A stretch of 64,000 nucleotides of DNA from Undaria pinnatifida. Taxonomy: Eukaryota; Sar; Phaeophyceae; Laminariales; Alariaceae. Numbering within the stretch: the stretch's first letter is position 1; each line of letters opens with the position of its first letter. The stretch is from assembly GCA_012845835.1 (NCBI GenBank), contig JABAKD010000014.1:4393896-4457895 (forward strand). Direction: 5' to 3'. Shown piece after piece: positions 38,501 through 50,500 of the stretch. The position numbers and the translations under genes are program-made. A model generated the notes under the pieces. It saw nothing but the letters and a program-made list of their open reading frames with translations, was not told where the DNA came from and did no database searches.

Positions 38501-41500
38501 AGTGTGCATATGGTAAGGCACCCACGAGGCAGTTGGATAGCGATACCCATTGCTGTCTCTGGAGTGGCCACTCCAGAAAGGCAGTAATCGTTGGCGCTGT
38601 CATCCATAAGCAAGAAATTAGGCACAAGGTGCCGAAGTCCGTCTGACGAGCGGTTCTTAGAAGGATGCAGTTTACCCTTCATGCGACTCGCCATACACCT
38701 CACGGGGCTTCGCGCTCGGTGCAAGCAATGTCTGGTTGGTGAAAACCTAACGTGCTCCGTCCCGGCATAGTAGGGATGCGAGGGTCTATTGTCATACGAC
38801 AACGGCCATGCACAAACTGACTACACCCCCCCCCGGCTCCGCCATAATCGGTTTTGCCTTAGAAAGCATATAACTCCTTTATTAGGTGAGGAGCTTCATA
38901 AAACGAAAAAAAAACTCTACCGCGGCGTCCGTGTATATGACGCTCGCAATTCCGAGCAGTTTTTTTGTCCCCGGCAAAAACGTGTGTCCGAGTTGCTTAG
39001 TGGTTGTAATCTTCCTGATGAAACTCAACACGAGCATCACCATGGCCTTACCCTTGCCCGTATGTTTTACACCCACGCCCCGTGCGTGCTAAATACGATA
39101 GAAGTAGTTTTTTTCGTTGTCGTTTTTTTTTTTTTGATGACGGCGGTTCTTAACCCGATATCGTCGAAGTTTTCCTTTTTTTTGTTTCGTTTTTTTTTGC
39201 AATATTTTTCGTTTTGCACCTGTGTATAGGCAATGAGATTGTTCTTCGGTTATATAACAGCAGTATTTGTATTTTTTTCCCTCAGTTGACATTTTGACTG
39301 GGGTGTAGATCTCAAGTGGTCATGTGAGTAGCTTCAGGAAGAATATGATGCACCTCTGCCATAGTTTGCATCTCCACGCCTTCTCTCTTGCCCCTGCTCT
39401 TCCCCATACCCTTGCCCGTGACGGCACGCTACACGGTAAGTGCAGACCGTGATCGCCGTGCTAGGTTGTTGACTTGATAAACTACTCGAAACCTCACCCA
39501 AAAGGTGATTTTGACAAATCAAAACGCCTTCTCCGATGATCAATTTGATCACAAGATCCCATGGCCTAGCTAATTAATGGAGCAAAAAAATAAAATATTT
39601 CCCAGAAATTGACTGAAATTCCGACGATTTTGAGCTGTTTCTCTTTGAGTGCCCCCAACCCCTTCCCTATACTAATTCCAATCCATTTGTCCATGAAAGA
39701 TCGGGTTTTCCGTTGTAAAAGCTAAAATTCGGACAATTTTGGTTTGTATTCCCTTTAGAGCTCCCAAACCCTTCCCTATACTAATTCCATTTTTTTGTCC
39801 CCGGAAAAACTTGTTCCCCCAGAAATGGACTGAAATTCCGAGGATATTGGGTTATATCCGCTTCAGAGCCCCCAAACCTTTCTTTATAATAGTTCCAAGG
39901 TATTTGTCCCAAAAAGAGTGGGTTCCTCGTTGTGAAGGCTTCAAGGGGCTGCCCCGTCTTTCCGAAATTGTTCCAGCCAAGAAGTGCAATTTTTATCGTA
40001 GCACGCGTCTCTTCCTCTTAATATACCTATACCCACAAGCATTACCTTACCGTCAGGGGTTTTGACACGAGGTGGTCTGAAGAAGGCGGTATCCCGATTC
40101 ACGGCGGTCAAAACCGCTTGGCGCGACCTGGGGAATTGCACTCGTAACCTGGAAAGATGAAGGCGGCTCCGTCGTTCGAAAATAGTGCAGCCTTTTTATC
40201 GCGGCACGCCACCCTTTCTTTTTTGGTTCCTCTACCCGTATGCAGTTACCCTTACAGTAGGGGGTCCCCCGATAAGGCGGTCTGAATATGGCGGTATCCC
40301 GATATATGGCTTTCTGAGTAAGGCGGTATCCCGATATAAGGTGGTCATATTTCTCTGGCACACCACTTCCTTTCGGGGGGACCATTACCGATACCTTTTT
40401 CCTCCCATCAATGTTTGCCCTTGCCTTCATCCTTGACATTGTTCTTGGTGTATGTCCCCAGGTAGAAGAAGGGGTGGTGACGGGAGCACCGGTAGCGGTG
40501 GCGGTGGCGCCACGAAGGGAGCGGGGAGTCGTACGACGGTGGTGGCTGCGGCGGCGAGGGCGTCCATCGGAGACGTGGACACTCTGGACGGGCAGCGGGC
40601 TGTGCTCGAAGCGCTCGTACAGGAGACTGAAAAGGTGAGTTGGGTGGGTGGTTGGGGTGGGGTAGCGTGGGGTGGGGTGGACTGGGGCGGGGCGGGGTGG
40701 GGTGGGGTGGGGTGGGGTGGGGTGGGGTGGGGTGGGGTGGGGTGGGGTGGGGTGGGGTGGGGTGGGGTGGGGTGGGGTGGGGTGGAGTGGAGTGGGGGTG
40801 AGTAGGGTGGGGTGGGGTAGGGCGGGGCGGGACGGGGCGAGGCGGGGTGCGTCTACGTTGTACCTCGGATGCACCCTCTATCCCAGCAACCCGGTGTGCT
40901 TCGTTTTGGCTGATGCCATAGTACAATCACCCTTCATTGTTTGCACAATTCCGCCCTTAATCTCCAAAGAGGTTATGACCAGGCCTTTTCGCTGGTCAGG
41001 TAATTTCTCGCGGATCGGGTCGGAGCTGGGAGATCCGACCCCACCCGCGCTATTTGGAAGCCTCTTGACGCGACCCAACCGGACTCGACCGGACCCGACC
41101 GACCCGACCCGATTCGACCCGACCTAACCCGACCGAACCGGACTCGGCCCCACCCGACCGAACCGGACTCGGCCCAACCCGTGAAATTTTGGACACCTTC
41201 TGGTTCGACCCGACTCGACCCGCGAGGTTATGGAAGCCTCTTGACCCAACCCGCGGGTCTGACCACGACCCGCGAAAAGACCTGGTTGAAACCACTCCAG
41301 GTTCGCGTCTCCGAACTGTCGATAAACTGGTTGGGAACTAGAGTAGAAGGGTGTGAAGTGTTGTGGCGCACGGTAGCCGTCATCGACCCTATGGTCGACG
41401 TTTTTTCGAGAGCGACGCATGCATTTTTTTCTAATATACGCTACTACTAACGTTTAGCCTCGCTTACACATTTCTCTTGATGTGGTTTCTTGCTGGGCAG

Positions 41501-44500
41501 GCGGTAGACGAGACGCAGGAGAGGCTGGAGGTGTTGAGCGGGGAGCTCGATGACATGTGCCGTCGCCTCGGCATGGGCGATAGCTTCCAGGTGGGTCGGA
41601 TTGCTCGGTGGAACGATCCGCGTGTTTGGGGGTTTGGTGCGCGGGATGGGGGCGGGGGGGGGGGGGGGGGGGGGTACCAAGTAGCTGGTATGTATTGCTC
41701 GTATGCGATACGTATTTTTGTTTTTTTGCATTTTTTCGGTTGTTGTCCCCCGCCCCCCGCCACCTTTTCTTCGTTTTATTAATGTGGTTTTTCTCTTCAT
41801 ATCACCCCCTCCGCGCCCATTTTTTTTATTTTTTTATTTTTTTTATTTTTTTTTATTTTTTGTCGTGTTTGTTCCTTTTTTTCTCTGGTGTTATTCGTTT
41901 TCGTCTTTTTTTTTTTAAAAATCATTTTTCACATTTTTTGTCCACATTTTTCTTCATCTTGATGCACGGGTGGAGCACCCTAGCGGACCTCAAGGGAAGT
42001 TTCGACTCTTCCGTCGAGACTTCCGGAGGCGGGGTCGAGGGGAAGTCCCTCTTCGTTTTTTTCCTATTGTTTTCTCGTTTTTTTTTTCCTTCTTTTTTTC
42101 ATGTCTTCTTTTTTTTTCATTTTTTTTTCTTGCTCTAACGTCCTACTCCTTTTGTTTTTCGACTCATTTTTCATTGCCACAATGCAGGGACGGAGCACCG
42201 TTTCCGACCGAAATGGGGGTTTCGACTCATCCGACGAGCTTGCCGGGGGCGGGGACAACGGGGGTGCCGATTCTTCCGGGGATGGCGCCGGGATGGGCCC
42301 ACGGGAGTTCAAAGCTTTGGAGGGGCTGACCCCGGTGGAGGCGAGGCTGCTGGTGACGTCGCTTGTCGATGATGTTACGGCTTCCGGAATTGGCGAGATG
42401 CTGCAGCAGCAGGAGGCGACGAAGCAGGTGGGTGGAGGGGGGGACGGGGGGTGGAGCGAGGGTGAGGTCGCGGGGGTAGGGGTGGTGGCGTGGGGTCAAG
42501 GGCGGGAAAGTCGATGGAGGCGGAAACGGGGGGGCGGAGGGCGGGGAGGTGGAGAGTCGTGCCTTGTTTAGGGAAGACTATGTTCTACGTTAGTTATTCG
42601 CTAGCGGGGATTTTTCGTTAGGTGTACCGGTGTGATTGTTTCACTCGTAGGGATCAATTGATCGTTTTGTTCGGGAAACACGATTTTAGCTTGTTTATTC
42701 TTTCCTTCCAACGGGGCACATCATAAGCTTGGAATTATGAATAGGCAACCCCGTAAACAACTGCATGAAGGAGAAAGCCTCGGGATACCTGCAGAAACGC
42801 GATGTCAAGTCTAAAGCTGCTGCCCTTTTTTTCAACGTTCTCGTTTTCACACTCCTCCACCCTGTGATATACGTTTTTTTTGTGTTCTTGTGTTTGTTGC
42901 GTAGCCGGTGTGGTCGTTGTCCCGACTAAGTGTGGCCTGCTTCGCGCTTCATACTGATGTTGCTGTCGTGCTGTTGTTGCTTTTTTGGGGTGGTGGTACA
43001 GGCGGAGGAAGTGCTGGAACTACGGGAGAAGAACAAGTCCATGAAGGATGAGCTTTTCCGTCTTAGCCAGAGGTACTCCAGGAGGATGTCCATGGTGAGC
43101 TGGTGTTGCTGCTGGTAATGGCGGTGTTCTGGTGGTGGTTGGTGTTTTGGCTGAGGTGCGATCGGTGCTGTCGTTGATGGTGGTGTTGGTGTTGGTGATG
43201 GTGTTGGTGTTGGTGATGGTGTTATAGTTGTGGTCGTGCTGTCGTTGATGGTGGTGTTGGTGTTGATGATGGTGTTATTGTTGTGGTCGAGCTGTCGTTG
43301 ATGGTGGCGTTGGTTGTTGGTGATGGTGTTATTGTTGTGGTCGTTGTTCGCGGTGTGTTTGGTGGTGTTGCTGCTGTTGTTGTTTGTTGTGGTTGTTGGT
43401 ATCGTGGTTTTTGTTTTTGTTGGTGCTTGTTGTTGTTGCTGTTGTTGCTGTTGTTGTCAGGGGTTTGTGCTGTTGTTTCTTGTTTTTTTTTTTTTGTGGG
43501 GATGTTGTTTTCGGGTATCACCTTCTGAATGATACCAAAGGATCAAACTGCTGTAGTAGTACTACCTAAACATCACAATATCACAAAAAAATCCAAAATA
43601 TCAAGATATGAAAGATGAACGCGTCTTTACCCTCCACTGTACTCTACTCCAGTCCACTGATTTTTTTTTTTTTTTTTTTTGCGTCCCCCCTTCCCCCCCG
43701 CGCCAAAACCACACATTGTTTGCTTCTGTTTCCCGTGGCTGCCAGATGAAAGTGGACCACACGCGGGACATGGTGCGGCTCTCCATGCTGGACAGCGCAG
43801 GAGATTCCGCAGAGGACAGCTCGTCGTGCTTCGGCTCCTTCTCCGGCCTGGTCCCGGAAGAGGAGGAGCAAGCTGCCCCCTCCACCCCGCTGGAGCAAGC
43901 GGAGGCGTTTCCAGACAGGGCTGGCGGTCTCGAACCCTGTGAGATGTACCCGTTTTTTGTCTTTTGCTGTGTGCCAGATATTTGTTTTTTGCTTCTTTTT
44001 GCTTTTTGTAGGAGTTGGTGTTGATTGTTTTTTTTGTTCTTCGCGGAGGAGTAACTGGAGGTTTTTGTGCCTCTTCCTTGTCACCTTTTCTTCCTTCGCC
44101 CGAGGATACTCCTTGCCCACAGCACCGCGTAGGCTGCCCCCCGTAAGTGTGTTTTACGTTGTTTGGCTTTTGGTTGTTTATTTTTTCTTTGGCTATCCCC
44201 TCCCCCCTTCCCGTCGCCATGTGGACATACGGACTGCGGCTGTACACGAGAAGAGTACCCACTTTCCCCCCCTAACCATATGGTCAGACGGCTACAGCCG
44301 TACTTGATAAGACTACGCGTCCCTCCCCCACGGCCCTGCATTGTCGGTACGAACGGCTCTCCTTCTCGTGTTACACCTTGTTACTCGTAGCGTGTTTAAG
44401 ATTTCCAATCTCTGTTGGGTTTGAAAAAGGTGTAAATATAGTATTGAAACCGACGAATGTCATGCAAGAAGAGCATAGAAACAGACGAATGTCATGTGAA

Positions 44501-47500
44501 AGTAAGATCGAGACCGACGAGTGTCATGTAATAATAGGAATAAAACGGACAAATGTGACGTAAAAATAGTATTGGAACCTACGAATGTCGTGTAGAAATG
44601 GTATTGAAACCGACGAACGTCTTGTAAAAGTAGCATTGAAACCGAGGAATGTCATTGTTTAAGGCCAACCAGTCCACGACGAAAACTAGGTTAGAAATGA
44701 TAGAAATGGTCCGAAAGCGTGTTTTTTTAATCGATTTTGTCGCTGAGTTTTCGTGGGTTGGTTGGCCTTGGATTGTGCTTTTTGACGGTTTCAATGCTAT
44801 TAATACGTACTGAATGTTTTCCCGCCCACCCCCACTCCCAACCAACCAAAGATGGTACATCGCAAACGCACTATATTGACCCCCCCCCTCAGCAAGTTGC
44901 AAGTTGGAGGTGTGCCAGAGCAATAAGACCGTCTTATTGAGGGAGGATGCCTAGGTTCAGTCCAGGTTTTGAGTGCAAGTCCTCAGTCGTGCCGAGCGAT
45001 TTTGACCGCCGTTTGCCGGATTACCGCCTTATTCAGACTGCCTTATTGGGAGAACCCTACTGCACCCTACTGTTTGTGTCTGTCTGTCTTTCTGTGACTG
45101 TCTTGGATGAAAATCGGTGTGTGTGTCGTGTCCGGCTTGTTGTAGTGGCGGCGAATCTGTTTGCTAGCCCGGCGCAGAGGACGATCAACTCAAGAGCGTC
45201 TTGGGGCGGCCCCAGGACAAGCCCCCGCACAGGAATGCCTCCTTGTGCACCAAGCCCCATCAGGTGGGTCCTTCTGATGACTTTAGGTCGGGATTTGGTT
45301 GGGTGCTTCGACATATGGTATTTTAGACATGTTTTACGTACGTATATTGAGCAGAGCTGTATGCTGACACTCTAATATCTCGGTAACATTTACGGTACGT
45401 ATTGTTCTGGTGATTCGCGAAGCCAATGCTTTGTTTTACCTGTAGTCTATTGGTAAGGCCTACTGTGGTGAGCATCATGACCCCTGTCACGAAACCTTCG
45501 CTGTCAACGACAAAAATCCTCGACGACCATAATTTAGTAATTCCACTCCGTAAATTCTTCAAGCCGATGCGTGTTTTGCTTTTCTTCGGCCGCGCCTGCG
45601 TGCGTTTAGCTCTCGGAATGCTCACGCGGCCACAACACCTCCGACCTCTTATGACAAGCTTCCACTCGAGAAATCTGAACACGGTTTGTCGTTCTGCAGT
45701 TTTCGATCGCACCTGCCTGCCTTTAGCTTCCATTCCACAACTAGTTACACCCTTTTTTTTTATCTTCTATGGCTGCGTCTGCCTCCCTTAAACCACTGCA
45801 AAATTATTTTATACGAATACTAATCGTTCTGTAGCCAAAAAGAAGAGTGCGTCTCTACGTGAGCTAATTGTCTCCGAAGCTTGACATCATTCTATGCAGT
45901 GTGTGATCGACGTCCGACACAACCAGTGTCCGTGCCGATGCCTCCTGGCGAAACGAGCTCTGTAGTCACAAACTATGAGACAGAGGAGCCGCCTTTGCCA
46001 CAATTCTGAACTATTGTCTAGGAAAAAATATGGAAATCGGGGAAGTTGGGTTGGCCCACGTGCGTTTCCAGTATTATGAGGAGAAAAAAATCGAAAACTG
46101 CCCACAACACTACTTTAGACACTAACCTTTACCCCTGTAGAGCCCCAGAACCCCTCTCCATACTAAAGCCAAGTAATTTTGTCCCCAAAAACGGGTTTCC
46201 AGTTGTAAAGGGGTTAAACCTACCCCCGACCCCAACCCTACCCATAAACCTTTGTCCGGAATAACTGCGACGGTTTGTTTTTCTTGCTGAAAAATTGATC
46301 GACCCCAAAATAAGTCATACCTGGTGAAACAAAACGTTAGCCGATTTCCGTACTTTATCCTAGATAATACCTCAGGCGTCTCGTGAAGGCCACCGAGACA
46401 GATGTATATATATATTGCAATGCCAACCGGAATGGACAGCCACAACGGGAAGACGTGTGCAAGCCAGCACACCGGACTATTTGCAAGAAACAATGTTCAC
46501 TTTTCGATCGCGCCTACGTACCTACCTATCTGTCTGCCTACCTTTGGATTCCACCCCACAAATATTAATATTAGCACCGTTTTTGTTTTTTGTTTTTTGT
46601 TTTTTCGGCCGGGCCTACCTCCCCACCTTAAGTATTTAACCACTGCCAAAAAGCATCCCGTACAAATTCTACGATATGCGGTTCGGCGCAAAAACGAGGG
46701 AGTATTTCCACATAAGCTATCACTTCACGAATCTGGAATCCCCGATTTTGTTGTGCAATTTTCGATCGCCTTTGTCTGCCTTCCTCGTAGCTTCTACTCC
46801 ACAAAGCTTCAAACTTTTTTTCTTGTCTTTTCTTTTTTGACATTTCCCGGGCGCGCCTTCCTCCGCGTCAACTCCACAAGTATTCACACCGTTTTTAGCT
46901 TTGCATTTTTTTGGCCGCGGCTTTTTCCCCCTCCGTTATAACACCACCCCGGTTTTGGGAACAGACTAACACGAGTTAGCATGAAATGCTTCTTGTGGGA
47001 AATCATTGCACTAAGCTTCACACTTTTTTTTTTCCTTGCCCCGCCTGTCTGCTCTCCTACAGCTCTCGGGACGCCTGTGAGGCATCTGCTAATCATCGCC
47101 TAAGCGGTCAGCATTTGGAGAATGTCATGGCGCGGCAGAAACAGCTGGAGCATGCCGCGGATGTAGAGAGAAAACGTCTCGAAAAGGTGGGAACTGGGAA
47201 CACCTCGATCCTCACATAGGGTCATTTCTTGACCGATGTCGAACGCAAGAAATCACGATTTGTGACGCAAAATTACGATCCTTGATAATATTACGATGCG
47301 TGACGAAAAGTCACACTCCTTGATATGGTACATTGGCCTTTTTTCGTCAGTTCTTCTGAAGCACAATTGCTTTACTTTTGACCCGAAACGCGACATCAAT
47401 TTTAATGGTTTTTGTCATATGTTCTCATGTCTCGATTTGTGTCACATGTCACGGTCGGCGAAAACGTTTTTTTTTTTTTTTTTTTTCACGATTGCATGTT

Positions 47501-50500
47501 TTTGGGTTGTTAGAAACGCTTTGCGGAAGTCTACCTGCATGCCTCCCAAGGTGTAGTCAGTATCGATAGGATACTGATTTTAGCATTGGTTGTTGTTTTG
47601 CGGGGCCTTCGGCTAAGGTTTATTGTTATGGTTCTAGTATGTTGTATTTTTTCAATATACAACGAGATGCAACACCCTAAACTATGTTCAAAGCCACTGG
47701 TTTCTGATGCACAACGCTGCAACGGACATGTACTTCATTCTTTTTTTTATGCTTAGGGTGTGTATTTACATAGGGGCCATTTATATACCTTGTGCATGTT
47801 TTCTTGCACGTATTCATGTACTCTCATTTCAGACCTTCCCCCGCCCCCATCGTTTTATCGTTATCTTCCCATCGTTTCCCCCCATCAATTTCCCACCGCT
47901 TTCCCTGCCGTGTTTCCTATTTTTTCTCCATCCTTTTATCACTTTTCTTTTTTCTTTTCATTCCCGTTGTTTTCTTCATTTTTTCTAACTTTTTTTCTTG
48001 CGCCTTTTTTCATTTTTTTCAAGGTGATGGACAGGAACCGGGCGTTGACCCTCGATCTTCAGCGCGAACGTGCGGAAAGGCAGCGGCTTCAGGGCCACCT
48101 CGTCGCGGCGGAGAGGGGAGCCCAGGGAACCAGCTCAGAGTACCTCAAGGATACCGTTGACGCTCTAGAGGTACAGTGGAACGAGCGGAGTTACATGCTA
48201 CGGTGGAGGTACACCTTTTTTTTTCTGGGGCTACCCACTTAAGATCTCTATGAAAAAAAGTATTTTTGAGAAAAAGGAAAACGCAACTCGATGAGCAATC
48301 CCATGCTCTATGTACTCGGAGTATATTATACCGACCATTTTGCCGTTTTGCGAAACGAGAATGGACTTCCGACGATTTCGGCAGCACTCCGTAAGCCTTT
48401 TGAGGCCCTGGCGTATATGATGACCGTAAAAAGTGACGACGAAGTCGATGTTATCAAGCGTCTATTGCGAGGGAGATCATGGAGGCGACACGAGTATCAC
48501 TATGTTGCGGGCGTGCACATCTTATCGAGCGCGCCTCACATTGCAAGTCTGTTTCGGACACCTAGCCCCTTTTGTGTGGTTCGATGCTGTAATCGTCTTT
48601 CCCCCCCCCCCCCCTTCATTTTTCCCCTCTGACCTCCCAAAAGGGTTTAACTGGGCGGGCTAATGTGATGTCTCAACGTGCTTTTGTTGGCTATAAAACC
48701 CAAACTTATCGAAATATCATTATCATTATTGTTTTGCACTATATGCATATTTGTGTATTTATACGTCGGCAATGGGTTTACTCCACATACAGTTATGTGG
48801 GTGAGGTATCGAGCTCCTCAGGTCAGGTGACGAGCCACCTCGAAATACACTTTTTGAGCACGGTATAGAGCTCCCCATGTGATGGGGGGGAGGGGGGGGG
48901 GTACCGCGCCGGCGTCCGCAGCGGTCTTGTGAGGAGCATCAGAAAATGTATGGTGCTCTTTTACGGCAGCATGCCTCCTAACTGGAACTTCTTTTCCCCC
49001 CCGTCTAATGGGTGCTGAGGGTTGGCTGGTCGGGGTCGGGGTTAGCTGTTGACGCGTGCTTCGATAGATTTAGCACTTTTTTATTTTACTTTTTCTCAAT
49101 GACGGGGCTCCTTAGCCCATCTTCAACTCCTAAATGTGTCCTATTCTAACTCCAAGTATTTTGTCCCCGTGTGGGACACCGCGGCGCTAAAAGGGTTGTA
49201 ACCCAAAAAAGTAATCGGAAGGTGATTTTTTTGTTTTGCACCATGATTATTTTTTTTTTTCACACCTACCTAGGTCGTCTGGTTGCCCTTTCAGCTTTCT
49301 ATATACTCGAAATATGGTTTTGCCTCAGAAGCAAAAAAGTTAGAGCTCCTCACGTGAGGAATCTCAGGAAAGAAAGGGGCACCCACCCACCCTTTTGCCG
49401 TATGACGCGTCTGGTCTGGGCCGGGGCTGATTCTTTTAGAATTGCTTGCACCCACGGTTTGAGGAACATGTTTCTTGAAGTTGGTGTGGGATAGGTTTGG
49501 CCGTTTAAAACAAGGGGTCAAGGTTGAGGGTTTGATATTCTATTGTAATACAGTAGGGGTCCCTTGATATAAGGCAGTCTGAGTAAGGCGGTTTCCCGAT
49601 ATATGGCGGTCTGAGTAAGGCGGTATACCGATGTAAGGCAGGCTGGGTAAGGCGGTATCCCGATATAAGGTGGTCTGAGCAAGGCGGTATCCCGATATAA
49701 GACGGTCTGAGTAAGGCGGTATCCCGATGAAGGCGGTCTGAGTAAGGCGGTATTCCGATATAAGGCGGTCTGAGTATGGCGGTATCCCTATATAACGCTG
49801 TCTGAGTAAGGCGGTATCCCGATATAAGGCGGTCTGAGTAAGGCGGTATCCCGATATAAGGCGGTCTGAGTAAGGCGGTATCCCGATGTAAGGCAGTCTG
49901 AGTAAGGCGGTATCCCGATATAAGGCAGTCTGAGCAAGGCGGTATACCGATGTAAGGTAGTCTGAGTAAGGCGGTATCCCGATGAAGGCGGTCTGAGTAA
50001 GGCGGTATTCCGATATAAGGCGGTATCCCGATATAAGGCGATCAAATCGCTTGGCGCGACTGGGAATGGCACTTATAACATGGAATGATTAAGGCGGCTT
50101 CCCTCTATAAGGCGGTTGTGTTGCTCTCGCACACCACCGCCTTGCTTGGAAACCCTTGCCGTAGTGTTAAGGACAGTTTTTGGGGTTCTGTAGTGTCATC
50201 ATATGGTACTGGAACCGCATCACACGTTAGCAACACCAAATTGGCCGATCTCCACAATATATCCTAGATAATTATCCAATGCCGTGGTAACAGCGGCCGA
50301 CCTGGTAGCTGGAAATAAATCTTCCCCGTTTTCCTTGTTTCCTGTTGGGTGTGTGTGTTTTTTTTTTCGGCAGGGTGTTTGGAGCGAGATCGGACTGGCC
50401 CAAGACCAGCGTCTGGGGCTTATGGACCGCGTTTCATCCGGAGTTTTCAGGGAGGCGCAGAATCTGCTGGAGAAGGTGTGTTGTTTAGCGGTGGCAAGGG

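Larger units (their letters stand above)
45590..46920 (+). repeat. Array of degenerate acceptor-like units before exon 26
   Basis: CGCGCCTGCGTGCGTTTAG followed by CTCTCGGAATGCTCACGC (45590-45627) resembles the exon 26 junction CCGCCTGTCTGCTCTCCTACAG followed by CTCTCGGGACGCC. More units at about 45696, 46505, 46756 and 46845 share TCGATCGC, a YCTGCCTxCCT tract and CTYCACTCCACAA. Family J and F copies interrupt the array. Confidence 0.6.

Noticed and set aside
40053-40926. 273- and 172-codon minus frames rich in His, Pro and Thr
   Set aside because: They read through the GGGGT array and the antisense of exon 20.
43627-44262. 211- and 158-codon minus frames
   Set aside because: They are antisense shadows of exon 24 and its flanks.
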